DNA of 64,000 nucleotides. Origin: Sinorhizobium sp. 6-70. GTDB lineage: Bacteria > Pseudomonadota > Alphaproteobacteria > Rhizobiales > Rhizobiaceae. Below are positions 51,946 to 60,440 of the stretch, piece by piece (the stretch's first letter is position 1; each line of letters opens with the position of its first letter). The notes below the pieces were generated by a model. It saw only the letters and a program-made list of their open reading frames with translations, was not told where the DNA came from and ran no database searches. The stretch is taken from the NCBI RefSeq assembly GCF_030124375.1, contig NZ_JASKLS010000015.1, forward strand, positions 1 through 64,000, in the 5' to 3' direction. The translations under genes and the position numbers were made by a program.

Positions 51946-53148
51946 ATGCCTGCTACTGCCGACCGATTGAAGAACGTCGCGGTTTCCGCTTCCGCCGCGA
52001 TGACCCAGCGCGCAAGGGAACTCGCTGCCCAAGGCGTGAAGGTCATAAGCCTTTCCTCGGGCGAGCCCGATTTTCCCACACCCGACCATGCGATCGAAGC
52101 GGCTCACGCGGCAGCCATTGCCGGTGACACGAAGTATCCGCCGATGGACGGGACTGCGGCGCTGAAAGCCGCGATCATCCGGAAGTTCAAGCGTGACAAC
52201 AATCTCGACTATGAACCGAGCCAGATAGTCGTTTCCGGCGGCGGCAAGCAGGTGATCTTCAATGCGATCCTCGCCACTTGCAACCCCGGCGATGAGGTGG
52301 TCATCCCGACTCCGTCCTGGGTGAGCTACGCCGATATCGTCAAGCTCGCCGGCGGAGTTCCGGTACCGGTTCCCTGCCCTGAACAGGCGGGCTTCAAGTT
52401 GCGTGCCGAAGCTCTGGACGCAGCGATCACGCCGCGCACGAAGTGGCTCATCCTCAATTTTCCGAACAACCCGACAGGTGCAGCTTGCTCACGGGCCGAA
52501 ATGGCCGCCATCGCGGAGGTGATGCTGCGCCATCCGCATGTCTGGATCCTGACCGACGACATCTATGAGCACCTTGTCTACGACGACTTCGAGTTCTGCA
52601 CCATCGCCGAGGTGGAGCCGCGGCTTTACGACCGTGTGTTGACCATGAACGGCGTCTCCAAGGCCTATGCGATGACAGGCTGGCGTCTCGGCTTCTGCGG
52701 CGGCCCTAAGGACCTCATCTCGGCGATCAGTAACGTCAACGGCCAGAACAGCGGCGGCACCTCCACGCTCACGCAGGCAGCCGCGGTCGCCGCACTCGAC
52801 GGTCCTCAGAACCTTCTTCGTGAGCGGGCGGAAATCTACAAGGCCCGCCGGGATTTCGTTTTGGAGAAGCTTGCGGAGATCGAAGGCTTACGCTGTCACC
52901 GGCCGGAAGGCGCCTTTTACATCTTTCCGAACATCGCAGGGTTTATCGGCAAGACCACCAAGGGTGGCCGAAAGATCGAGACCGACGTGGATTTCGTCAC
53001 GGCATTAATCGACGAGCATCACGTGGCAACCGTTCAGGGCGCGGCCTACGGAATGAGCCCTTATTTCCGCATTTCCTATGCTACGAGCATGGAGCAACTG
53101 GCCGAAGGTTGCACGCGCATCGCCCAGTTCTGTGCCGAGATGAGGTAG
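51946..53148 (+). CDS. Class I pyridoxal-phosphate aminotransferase (aspartate aminotransferase-like)
   Basis: 400 aa. The start at 51946 begins MPATADRLKNVAVSASAAMTQRARELAAQGVKVISLSSGEPDFPTPD, the usual N-terminus of aspartate/aromatic aminotransferases of subgroup I-beta/gamma. The PLP lysine is in NGVSKAYAMTGWRLGFCGG, and NNPTGA and an arginine in YFRISYATSM contact the substrate carboxylates. It could transaminate the amino acid released by ring opening. A longer frame upstream is only the shadow of pxpA. Confidence 0.88.
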   Translation: MPATADRLKNVAVSASAAMTQRARELAAQGVKVISLSSGEPDFPTPDHAIEAAHAAAIAGDTKYPPMDGTAALKAAIIRKFKRDNNLDYEPSQIVVSGGGKQVIFNAILATCNPGDEVVIPTPSWVSYADIVKLAGGVPVPVPCPEQAGFKLRAEALDAAITPRTKWLILNFPNNPTGAACSRAEMAAIAEVMLRHPHVWILTDDIYEHLVYDDFEFCTIAEVEPRLYDRVLTMNGVSKAYAMTGWRLGFCGGPKDLISAISNVNGQNSGGTSTLTQAAAVAALDGPQNLLRERAEIYKARRDFVLEKLAEIEGLRCHRPEGAFYIFPNIAGFIGKTTKGGRKIETDVDFVTALIDEHHVATVQGAAYGMSPYFRISYATSMEQLAEGCTRIAQFCAEMR

Positions 53149-53185
53149 CGGCGGGGTTCCAGCCGAACCGGCGCCCGAAGCTGGG

Positions 53186-54091
53186 CTATGGCTTGAGCCT
53201 GGCCGTCAGCTCGAGAAGAATTTCTTTGACAGCCGCCGCCGGCTCCGACAGCGCAGTGTGGTCGGAGACGCAAAGCGACAGCGTCTCCTCGATCCTCGGC
53301 GATACCACGCGGCATATCAGCGGCTCGCTCGACTCCTTGACGATACGGTCGGCGATCGCCTTGGGCATGATTGTCGCCCCCAACCCTCCGCCGACGGCAT
53401 GCGCGAGCGTTCGAACGATCTCCACCTCGCCGACGACCTTGAGATTGGTGCGCGTCCGGGTGAAGGCCGTGTCGACGGCACGGCGCACGAAGTTGTAGGC
53501 GGGCGGCAGCAGGAAAGGGATGCCGTCGAGTGCTGCGACCGGGACCGGCTTGTTATCGGCTTCGATCGCAAAGTCCCGATGAGCGACGAGAAAGAACTCT
53601 TCGCTGAGCAGCGGTTCAAAACGAACGCCTTTGATAGGCCCAGTTCCGTGGAGGAGTGCCATCTCCAGGCGGCCATTCATGATCATCTGGCTATAGGTCT
53701 GACCGACACTTTCCGTCAGGTGGAGCAGTATGCCGGGATGACGCTTTCTGGTTTCGGCGAGAAGGTCGCCCGAAAGCGTCGCGGCGCTGCTGAATGGCAC
53801 AAGGCCAACCGAGACACGGCCGGCCAGGGAGTTGCCCGCGGCTGCCGCGTCGGCCTGGGCCTGTTCCATCTGGCGCAGGATGATCTGGGCGTGGCGGTAC
53901 ACCGCATGACCGGCATCGGTCATGCTCACCCCCTGTTGACTGCGGATCAGGAGCTTCTGTCCGAAATGATCTTCCAGCGCCGCAAGCTGCTGGCTGAGCG
54001 CCGGCTGGGCAACATGAAGGATGTCAGCGGCCCGTGTGATGCTGCCGCTGTCGACGATGACGATGAAGGATTTCAGGCGCCTGATGTCCAT
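53186..54091 (-). CDS. LysR-family regulator (Nac/Cbl-like type)
   Basis: 301 aa. N-terminal winged HTH (MDIRRLKSFIVIVDSGSITRAADILHVAQPALSQQLAALEDHFGQKLLIRS), with IRRLKSFI and ALSQQLAALE resembling the nitrogen-assimilation-control group. The C-terminal sensor domain is complete (VPFSSAATLSGDLLAETRKRHPGILLHL). It is divergent from the transport/dehydrogenase operon and convergent with the aminotransferase operon, so it is well placed to control one or both. An inverted repeat lies just upstream of its start. Confidence 0.88.
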   Translation of the reverse strand: MDIRRLKSFIVIVDSGSITRAADILHVAQPALSQQLAALEDHFGQKLLIRSQQGVSMTDAGHAVYRHAQIILRQMEQAQADAAAAGNSLAGRVSVGLVPFSSAATLSGDLLAETRKRHPGILLHLTESVGQTYSQMIMNGRLEMALLHGTGPIKGVRFEPLLSEEFFLVAHRDFAIEADNKPVPVAALDGIPFLLPPAYNFVRRAVDTAFTRTRTNLKVVGEVEIVRTLAHAVGGGLGATIMPKAIADRIVKESSEPLICRVVSPRIEETLSLCVSDHTALSEPAAAVKEILLELTARLKP

Positions 54092-54107
54092 GGCCCGTGC
54101 GGATCAT

Positions 54108-54133
54108 TTGTAAGTCTTTTTAGCATGTTACAA
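54108..54133. promoter_or_regulatory. Candidate LysR binding site
   Basis: TTGTAA and TTACAA form an inverted repeat with 14 bp between, 17 bp upstream of the lysR start, in the gap shared with the divergent operon at 54329. Confidence 0.4.
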
Positions 54134-54328
54134 GTTGGATGTCGTTTTGCAACCGCGCGCCGGCGGTTTGCCGCCGTGATAGCTGTGGCGGCTTTGCTCG
54201 AACGTCGCCAGCCTCCGTCGGACAGGGGCCTGCCAGGCTCCATAAGGCTTGCTTATTGCTCCAGAGATAATCGGTCTTAGGCAAGGCCCCAAAGCTTCGC
54301 TAGGGTGATTGAAACAAAGGGGAGCGCG

Positions 54329-55111
54329 ATGCCGTTTTCAGATTACAAGACCGCTTTGGTCACAGGAGCATCCTCCGGTATCGGTGCTGCGGTAGTCGAG
54401 CGATTTTGCCGTGAAGGGCTCGAGGTCCATGCGGTCGCGCGCAGCGCAGAGGCGCTTCAACGGCTCGCCGAGCGCACCGGCTGTCTGCCGCATGCCATCG
54501 ACGTAACCGACCGGCACGCGCTGTCGGCACTCGCCAACGAGGTCGAGTTCGACATCCTCGTCAACAATGCCGGCGTCGATCGCCCCAAGAAGTTTCTGGA
54601 GGCCGAGGACGGCGACATCGACCTGCTCGTGGACGTGAACCTCAGGGCCGTGCTGCATCTTTGCCGCATGGTCGTGCCCGGCATGGTCAAGCGCGATCGC
54701 GGCCACGTCATCAATATCTCGTCGATTGCCGGCGCGTATAATTTCGGCGGAAACTCGACCTATCACGCTACGAAGGCCGGCGTCAGCATGCTGTCGAACC
54801 AGCTGCGCATCGATGCTTTCGGCAAGCGGGTAAGGGTGACGGAGATTTGCCCCGGCCGGGTCGCGACCGACATTTTCGCCCATGTCCACGGTGACGACCC
54901 TTCTGTGAGGGAGCGCTTCATCGATGGCTTCGAACTGCCCCAGGCGTCCGACATTGCCGAGGCCATTGCCTTTGCCGTCGCTGCCCCCGTGGCGGTCAAT
55001 ATCGGCCATATGGAGATCACGCCGACGCTTCAGGTGATGGGCGGTCTGCAAACGGCCAAGCCGGAAGGGCCTGCTGTGGCGGCCAGTCGCGCGAAAGGGA
55101 CGAAGCCGTGA
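54329..55111 (+). CDS. SDR-family oxidoreductase
   Basis: 260 aa from the ATG at 54329 (AAAGGGGA upstream). Motifs: VTGASSGIGAAVV, NNAGVDRPKKF, ISSIAGAYNFGGN with the catalytic Ser, and YHATKAGVSM (YxxxK). The segment EICPGRVATDIFAHVHGDDPS is less standard, suggesting a distinct substrate. First gene of the second catabolic operon; its stop overlaps the GTG start of the permease gene. Confidence 0.87.
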   Translation: MPFSDYKTALVTGASSGIGAAVVERFCREGLEVHAVARSAEALQRLAERTGCLPHAIDVTDRHALSALANEVEFDILVNNAGVDRPKKFLEAEDGDIDLLVDVNLRAVLHLCRMVVPGMVKRDRGHVINISSIAGAYNFGGNSTYHATKAGVSMLSNQLRIDAFGKRVRVTEICPGRVATDIFAHVHGDDPSVRERFIDGFELPQASDIAEAIAFAVAAPVAVNIGHMEITPTLQVMGGLQTAKPEGPAVAASRAKGTKP

Positions 55112-55815
55112 ACGGATTTGACCTTTCCGCGATCCTCTCGAATCCGGAATTCGTTTCGATGCTCTTCCACGGCATCGAGGCGACCTTCATCATCTATGTC
55201 GGCTCCTGGTCGCTGGCGATGTCGCTCGCGATCCTGCTGCTTGGCATCAGGTTCTCGCCGTTGCCCGTCGGAAACAGCCTGGTTGCGGCTTACGTTTCCT
55301 ACCATCGCAATGTCCCAACGCTGGTCCAGCTGATGCTTTGGTACTTCGGTATATTCACGCTGATGCCGGATTGGCTGACCGGATGGCTGGCGAGCCATAA
55401 CGCCGAAGTGATCTTCGCAATCATTGGCCTTGGACTTTGCCAGGCCGCCTATTTCAGTGAGGATCTTCGCTCTGGTCTAAGAGCCGTCAGCCCCGGCCAG
55501 ATGGAGGCCGCCAAGGCGCTCGGGCATGGCTATGTCTCCGCCATGCGTTTCGTGGTCATGCCGCAGGGTGTGCGCAACGCACTGCCGCCGCTCGTCAATC
55601 ACAGCGTTTCGCTTTTCAAGAACAGCAGCCTTGCGCTTGTCATAGGTGCGCCGGAGCTGACGCACGCGATCAAGGAGATCGAGAACCTGAGCTTCCGGAC
55701 CTTCGAAATCTATCTGGTCGGGACGCTCATTTATCTCTTCATCTCACTCCTGATCATGGCGGGCGGCGCTTACCTGTCGATGCGGGCGAACCCGGCGGTA
55801 GGGGGGCACGCATGA
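55108..55815 (+). CDS. Amino-acid-type ABC transporter permease 1
   Basis: 235 aa, five or so helices, starting with GTG that overlaps the SDR stop. HisM/GlnP-family features: the N-terminal GIEATFIIYVGSWSLAMSLAILLLG, RNVPTLVQLMLWYFG (RxxPxLVQL type) and the EAA loop SPGQMEAAKALGHGYVSAMRFVVMPQGVRNALPPLVNHSVSLFKNSSLA. It forms a heterodimer with the next permease. The family imports polar amino acids, opines or similar compounds. Confidence 0.9.
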   Translation: MNGFDLSAILSNPEFVSMLFHGIEATFIIYVGSWSLAMSLAILLLGIRFSPLPVGNSLVAAYVSYHRNVPTLVQLMLWYFGIFTLMPDWLTGWLASHNAEVIFAIIGLGLCQAAYFSEDLRSGLRAVSPGQMEAAKALGHGYVSAMRFVVMPQGVRNALPPLVNHSVSLFKNSSLALVIGAPELTHAIKEIENLSFRTFEIYLVGTLIYLFISLLIMAGGAYLSMRANPAVGGHA

Positions 55816-56570
55816 TCACCGACCTTATCGCCATCATCCGCGATTACTGGCTGCTGCTTCTGATCGGCCAGTACCCGAATGGACCGCTGGGCGGCCTTGC
55901 CAACACGCTCATCCTTTCAGCGCTGAGCATCGCGCTTGCATTCCCGGTCAGCATCCTGCTCGCGCTGGCACGACTTTCGAAATGGACGCCGTTGCGCTGG
56001 CCGGTCACGATGCTCGTCTATGTGACGCGGGGCGTGCCGCTCTTGATGCTGATCCTGTGGTGCTACTTTGTCGTGCCGCTTGTGACGGGCACCGATGTTC
56101 CGAGCTTCGTGATCATGCTGACGACGCTCGTGGTCTATCAAGGCGCGTTCTTGAGCGAAGTCGTACGGGCGGGGATCGTCTCGCTCGGTCATGGCCAGAT
56201 GGACGCAGCCCGGGCCCTTGGGCACAGCTATCTCGGCGCGATGCGTTTCGTCATCCTGCCGCAGGCGCTCTACAACATGATCCCGAGCATCCTCTCCACC
56301 TTCGTGTCGACGATCAAGGACACGACGCTTGGATACGTGATCAACGTGCCGGATCTGACCTTTGCCGCGAGCCAGGTGAACAACCAGCTTCTGACCCAGC
56401 CGTTCCAGGTCTTCCTGATCCTCGCGCTTGTCTACTACGCGCTCTGCTGGAGCCTGACCCATGTTGCAAACCGCATCGAGCGGCGCATCGCACGCCGCCG
56501 GGCGGGTACCGTCAGTGCCACGATCTCGGAGACGGCGCAGGCAACCAAGATGATAACGGAGCAGCCATGA
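55812..56570 (+). CDS. Amino-acid-type ABC transporter permease 2
   Basis: 252 aa; the ATG overlaps the previous stop. PLGGLANTLILSALSIALAFPVSILLALARLS is the usual first helix pair, YVTRGVPLLMLILWCYFVVPL the R-G-x-P-L motif, and HGQMDAARALGHSYLGAMRFVILPQALYNMIPSILSTFVSTIKDTTLG the EAA loop with the KDTTL tail seen in glutamate/aspartate-type permeases. It overlaps the ATPase start by 4 nt. Confidence 0.9.
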   Translation: MITDLIAIIRDYWLLLLIGQYPNGPLGGLANTLILSALSIALAFPVSILLALARLSKWTPLRWPVTMLVYVTRGVPLLMLILWCYFVVPLVTGTDVPSFVIMLTTLVVYQGAFLSEVVRAGIVSLGHGQMDAARALGHSYLGAMRFVILPQALYNMIPSILSTFVSTIKDTTLGYVINVPDLTFAASQVNNQLLTQPFQVFLILALVYYALCWSLTHVANRIERRIARRRAGTVSATISETAQATKMITEQP

Positions 56571-57334
56571 GCACATCAGCCAACGAGCCGCGGGATCCGC
56601 AGGCCATTCGAATCTCCAATGTCTGCAAGAGCTATGGCCAGTACAAGGTTCTGAAGGACATCAGTGCCGAAGTGTCCCGTGGCGAAGTCGTCGTCATCTG
56701 CGGTCCGTCCGGCTCGGGAAAGTCGACCCTGATCCGGACCGTGAACCGTCTCGAGGAGATCAACAGCGGCTCGATCAGCTTCAACGGCCACGACATTCAT
56801 GCCCCGATGCGCACGAAGGAGCTCAACCTCCTGCGCAGCCGGATCGGCTTCGTGTTTCAGAATTTCAATCTGTTCCCGCACCTCTCCGTGCTCGACAACA
56901 TTGCGATGTCGCCCATTCGCGTGAAGGGTGTGCCGGCGGCAGAAGCCCGCGCCAAGGCCGTCAAGCTCCTCGAGCGGGTCGGTCTCGCCGACAAGCAGAA
57001 CGCCTATCCGGGGCAACTGTCGGGCGGTCAGCAGCAGCGCGTGGCAATTGCCCGGGCGCTGGCCATGGAACCTCCGGTCATGCTGTTCGACGAGCCAACG
57101 AGTGCTCTCGACCCGGAAATGGTCGGCGAGGTGCTGAGCGTGATGAAGAGCCTGGCGTCCGAGGGCATGACGATGCTCTGCGTCACCCACGAAATGGGCT
57201 TTGCCCGCGATGTTGCGGATCGCATCTGGTTCATCGATGCAGGCCAGATCCTGGAAACCGCAACTCCGGACGAGTTCTTCAAGAATCCGCAGCATCCGCG
57301 TGCGCAGCGTTTCCTCGCGGACTTGCGGCACTAA
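56567..57334 (+). CDS. Amino-acid-type ABC transporter ATPase
   Basis: 255 aa. Walker A GPSGSGKST, Q-loop VFQNFNLFPHLSVLDNI, signature LSGGQQQRVAIARALAM, Walker B VMLFDEPTSALDPEMV and H-loop VTHEMGFARDVADR: the full set of the polar amino acid (GlnQ/HisP) class. The start overlaps the preceding stop (ATGA). It energises the permease pair; the binding protein follows 25 nt later. Confidence 0.92.
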   Translation: MSTSANEPRDPQAIRISNVCKSYGQYKVLKDISAEVSRGEVVVICGPSGSGKSTLIRTVNRLEEINSGSISFNGHDIHAPMRTKELNLLRSRIGFVFQNFNLFPHLSVLDNIAMSPIRVKGVPAAEARAKAVKLLERVGLADKQNAYPGQLSGGQQQRVAIARALAMEPPVMLFDEPTSALDPEMVGEVLSVMKSLASEGMTMLCVTHEMGFARDVADRIWFIDAGQILETATPDEFFKNPQHPRAQRFLADLRH

Positions 57335-57359
57335 TCAAATCAACAAAGGAGAACAGCAA

Positions 57360-58196
57360 ATGAAATGGAAATGCATCACGCTTGGCGTTGTCCTTGCCGG
57401 CGCGAGCGCCGTAGCGCCCGCAAAGGCTGATCAGCTGGACAACATCATGTCATCCAAGACTCTTCGGTGTGCCACGTTCGCGGACGTTCCACCGTTTGCC
57501 GCTCCCGATCCGGCCACACGCGAAATGGTCGGCTTCGACGTCGATCTCTGCAAGGCGATCGCCGGGGCGATGGGTGTGACGGCGGAGGTCAAACCGGTGT
57601 CGGTCGAGGCTCGCGTACCGGAGGTCAAGCTAGGTCGGGTCGACATTACCGTCGCCAACCTTGCCTATACCCTCGGGCGCGCCGAGCAGATCGACTTCAG
57701 CGATCCGTACTACCTGGCCAAGGAAATGCTGATCGTGCCGGCTGCCGACGAGGGCAAGACCAAGGCCGATTTCGTCGGCGTGAGGATCGCCTCGGCAAAG
57801 GGTTCGACGTCCGAGCTTTCGATCAAGCTCAACAAGTCCGAGCCGCTGACGTTCCAGGACACCGCCTCGGCCTATCTCGCGGTCCAGCAGGGCAAGGCTC
57901 GCGGAATGGTGGCCAACACCATGACGACAACGAAACTCGTCAACGAATCGAAGACCCGCGGCAAGGAGATGCGGATGATCGAGGAACCGATGCTGTTCCA
58001 GCCGATCGGCATCGGCATGCCCAAAGGTCAGCCCGCGCTCGTCGCCAAGGTCAACGTAGTCCTGCATAAGCTCGATGCCGATGGCGAGATCAACAAGATC
58101 TGGGAAAAGTGGCTCGGCAAGGACACCGAGTACAAGATGACACGCACCGACAAGGTCGTTCCGCTCACCGAACTGAAGTTCGATCCGATCCCCTGA
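57360..58196 (+). CDS. Family 3 solute-binding protein (amino acid type)
   Basis: 278 aa. A signal peptide (CITLGVVLAGASAVAPAKAD) is followed by the family-3 fold: LRCATFADVPPFAAPDPATREMVGFDVDLCKAIAGAMGV, then RVPEVKLGRVDITVANLAYTLGRAEQIDFSDPYYL, the usual ligand-contact stretches. The D-C pattern and a conserved arginine (EARVPEV) resemble binders of acidic or polar amino acids. It has AAAGGAGA 9 nt upstream. The ligand is unknown and would decide what the whole block degrades. Confidence 0.88.
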   Translation: MKWKCITLGVVLAGASAVAPAKADQLDNIMSSKTLRCATFADVPPFAAPDPATREMVGFDVDLCKAIAGAMGVTAEVKPVSVEARVPEVKLGRVDITVANLAYTLGRAEQIDFSDPYYLAKEMLIVPAADEGKTKADFVGVRIASAKGSTSELSIKLNKSEPLTFQDTASAYLAVQQGKARGMVANTMTTTKLVNESKTRGKEMRMIEEPMLFQPIGIGMPKGQPALVAKVNVVLHKLDADGEINKIWEKWLGKDTEYKMTRTDKVVPLTELKFDPIP

Positions 58197-58295
58197 TCGG
58201 ACAGCGGTATCGCACTTAACCCCTGTCATTTTTGGAAACCGAGGGCGGTGGGACCACTGCCGCCATCGCATCGTCACGACCGTTTGAGGCCCCTT

Positions 58296-58970
58296 ATGAC
58301 CCACATCAAGAACATTGCCGAACGCCCGTCCGCCGAAGACATCGAGGCGATCTCGAAATTCTCGCCGGCGACCATTCATGAAGCACAGGGGCGCCGCGGA
58401 GCGCTTTCGTCCCGTCTCAAGCCCGTCGACTATCGCATGAAGCTCTGCGGTCCGGCGTTTACCGTCAAATGCGCGCCACGCGACAACATCATGCTTCAGC
58501 TCGCCATCAACTACGCTCAGCCAGGCGACATCATCGTCGTCTCTGCCGGCGAATATGAAGAGGCCGGCTCGTTCGGCGACGTGCTCGCCAACGCCTGCCT
58601 CGCCAAGGGTATCGGCGGCCTCGTAACCGACACCGGCGTTCGTGACACCCTCCAGCTCAGGGAACTTGGCTTCCCGGTATTTTCGTTGAGCGTCTGCATC
58701 AAGGGAACCGTCAAGGAAACTCTGGCCGCCGTCAACGATCCGATCATCGTCGGCGGCGAACTGATCAATCCCGGCGATGTCATCGTTGGCGATGCGGACG
58801 GCCTGGTCGTTGTGCGCCGGAACGAGGTCAGGCAAGTCGCCAGGCTTTCGCAGGCCCGCGAAGATGCCGAGGCCGGCTACATCGCTGCCTACAAACAGGG
58901 CAAATCCGTCGTCGAAGTCAGCAATCTTGAGCCGGTTCTCAAAGCGAAGGGCCTGATTGTAGATTTCTGA
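58296..58970 (+). CDS. 4-carboxy-4-hydroxy-2-oxoadipate aldolase/oxaloacetate decarboxylase family (RraA-like)
   Basis: 224 aa. RraA-like fold with GIGGLVTDTGVRDTLQLRELGFPVFSLSVCIKG, containing the Asp-x-x-x-Arg-Asp site of the HMG/CHA aldolases, and PGDVIVGDADGLVVVRRNEV near the end. Class II enzymes of this family cleave 4-hydroxy-2-oxo acids, often giving pyruvate, and can decarboxylate oxaloacetate. Here it lies between an amino-acid importer and sugar-acid dehydrogenases, suggesting a step that releases pyruvate from a branched or hydroxylated acid. The frame is open upstream, but the ATG at 58296 fits family length. Confidence 0.87.
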   Translation: MTHIKNIAERPSAEDIEAISKFSPATIHEAQGRRGALSSRLKPVDYRMKLCGPAFTVKCAPRDNIMLQLAINYAQPGDIIVVSAGEYEEAGSFGDVLANACLAKGIGGLVTDTGVRDTLQLRELGFPVFSLSVCIKGTVKETLAAVNDPIIVGGELINPGDVIVGDADGLVVVRRNEVRQVARLSQAREDAEAGYIAAYKQGKSVVEVSNLEPVLKAKGLIVDF

Positions 58971-59032
58971 AACTGGCTCTTCCGAGCCGATGCGAGGGGC
59001 TCAGCAGACATCGTTTTTTGAAGGAAGCCACG

Positions 59033-59800
59033 ATGATACATTCATTGTTCAGCCTCGAAGGCAAACGGGCGCTGATCACCGGTTCGTCTCAAGGTATCGG
59101 TTTCGCTCTGGCGCGCGGCCTAGCCGAGCATGGCGCGTCGATTGTTCTCAATGGGCGTGATCGCGGCAAGCTTGAGGATGCAGCAAAGTCGCTCCGCAAT
59201 ATCGGCCACAACGTCGCCGTCAGCGATTTCGACGTCACTGACGTCGAAGCCGTGAGCCGTGGCGTCGATGCGATCGAGCAGGATATCGGCGCCATCGACA
59301 TTCTCGTCAACAATGCCGGCATGCAGTTCCGCACGCCGCTCGAGGACTTTCCCGCCGAGCGTTGGGAGCAATTGCTGAAGACGAATGTGTCGAGCGTCTT
59401 CTATGTCGGCCAGGCGGTGGCCCGGCACATGATCGGACGAGGTGCCGGCAAGATCATCAATATCGCCTCGGTGCAAAGCGAGCTCGCTCGCCCGTCGATC
59501 GCCCCCTACACGGCGACCAAGGGTGCAGTCAGAAACCTCACGCGCGGCATGTGCACGGACTGGGCGAAGTACGGGTTGCAGGTGAACGCCATCGCGCCCG
59601 GCTACTTCAAAACGCCGTTGAATCAGGCGCTTGTCGACAGTGAGGAATTCTCGTCCTGGCTGGAGAAGCGCACGCCGGCAGCGCGCTGGGGTGAGGTCGA
59701 AGAACTGGTGGGCGCGGCGGTTTTCCTGGCGAGCAATGCCTCGTCATTTGTCAATGGACACACGCTCTATGTCGACGGCGGCATCACCACAAGCCTTTGA
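59033..59800 (+). CDS. idnO: SDR oxidoreductase, gluconate 5-dehydrogenase (IdnO)-like
   Basis: 255 aa from the ATG at 59033 (AAGGAAG upstream). MIHSLFSLEGKRALITGSSQGIGFALARGLAEHGASIVLNGRD is close to the start of IdnO/gluconate 5-dehydrogenase; INIASVQSELARPSIAPYTATKGAVRNLTRGMC contains Ser and YxxxK, and APGYFKTPLNQALVDSEEFSSWLEKRTPA is typical of that subgroup. It would interconvert 5-ketogluconate and gluconate. Gluconokinase follows, overlapping it by 32 nt. Confidence 0.87.
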   Translation: MIHSLFSLEGKRALITGSSQGIGFALARGLAEHGASIVLNGRDRGKLEDAAKSLRNIGHNVAVSDFDVTDVEAVSRGVDAIEQDIGAIDILVNNAGMQFRTPLEDFPAERWEQLLKTNVSSVFYVGQAVARHMIGRGAGKIINIASVQSELARPSIAPYTATKGAVRNLTRGMCTDWAKYGLQVNAIAPGYFKTPLNQALVDSEEFSSWLEKRTPAARWGEVEELVGAAVFLASNASSFVNGHTLYVDGGITTSL

Positions 59801-60440
59801 GGCCGGCGGCGGCTTCGGTCCGGTCGTTGTCATGGGCGTGTCGGGTTGCGGCAAATCGACCGTCGGTGAGCGGCTGGCAGCCCATCTCGGCACGCGGTTC
59901 ATCGAGGGCGACAGCCTGCATTCGGCGGCGAACATCGACAAGATGGGAAGCGGCATCCCGCTCAATGATGACGACCGCTGGCCTTGGCTCGACGAGATCG
60001 GGGAGCGGTTGCAAGGCACCGAGGCCGCTGTCGTGTCGTGCTCGGCCCTCAAGCGGTCGTATCGCGAACGGCTGCGGGCGGTGGCCGCAAGGCCGATCAC
60101 TTTCGTCTTCCTGCAGGGCGCCCGGGCGATGCTCGCAGCGCGCCTGGCAGAGCGTCAGGGCCATTACATGCCGGTGTCGCTCCTCGACAGTCAGCTTGCC
60201 ACGCTCGAATTGCCTGTGGGTGAGGCGGACGTCGTTACCATCGAAATCGATCAGTCGCTGGAGCGCATCGTTGCGCTGGCGATGAAAACCCTGGCGATCC
60301 GTGCGCATCGCGCCGCCACCGACGAAACGAAACCACGGGAGGAAATTGATGACGAAACCGGACATTCTGCTCATGGGCCCCTATCCGGATTGGGATCTGG
60401 TGGACCTCGAGGCGCGTTACGGCGTCCACAAGATCTATGA
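59769..60440 (+). CDS. gntK: Gluconokinase
   Basis: 223 aa from the ATG at 59769, which overlaps idnO by 32 nt; an internal ATG at 59831 is a less likely alternative. The P-loop MGVSGCGKSTVG is close to the N-terminus, followed by RFIEGDSLHSAANIDKMGSGIPLNDDDRWPWLDEI and VVSCSALKRSYRERLR, all gluconokinase signatures. It makes 6-phosphogluconate for the pentose phosphate or Entner-Doudoroff routes. The C-terminal ~50 residues are longer than usual, as the frame runs 92 nt into the next gene. Confidence 0.87.
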   Translation: MSTAASPQAFEAGGGFGPVVVMGVSGCGKSTVGERLAAHLGTRFIEGDSLHSAANIDKMGSGIPLNDDDRWPWLDEIGERLQGTEAAVVSCSALKRSYRERLRAVAARPITFVFLQGARAMLAARLAERQGHYMPVSLLDSQLATLELPVGEADVVTIEIDQSLERIVALAMKTLAIRAHRAATDETKPREEIDDETGHSAHGPLSGLGSGGPRGALRRPQDL

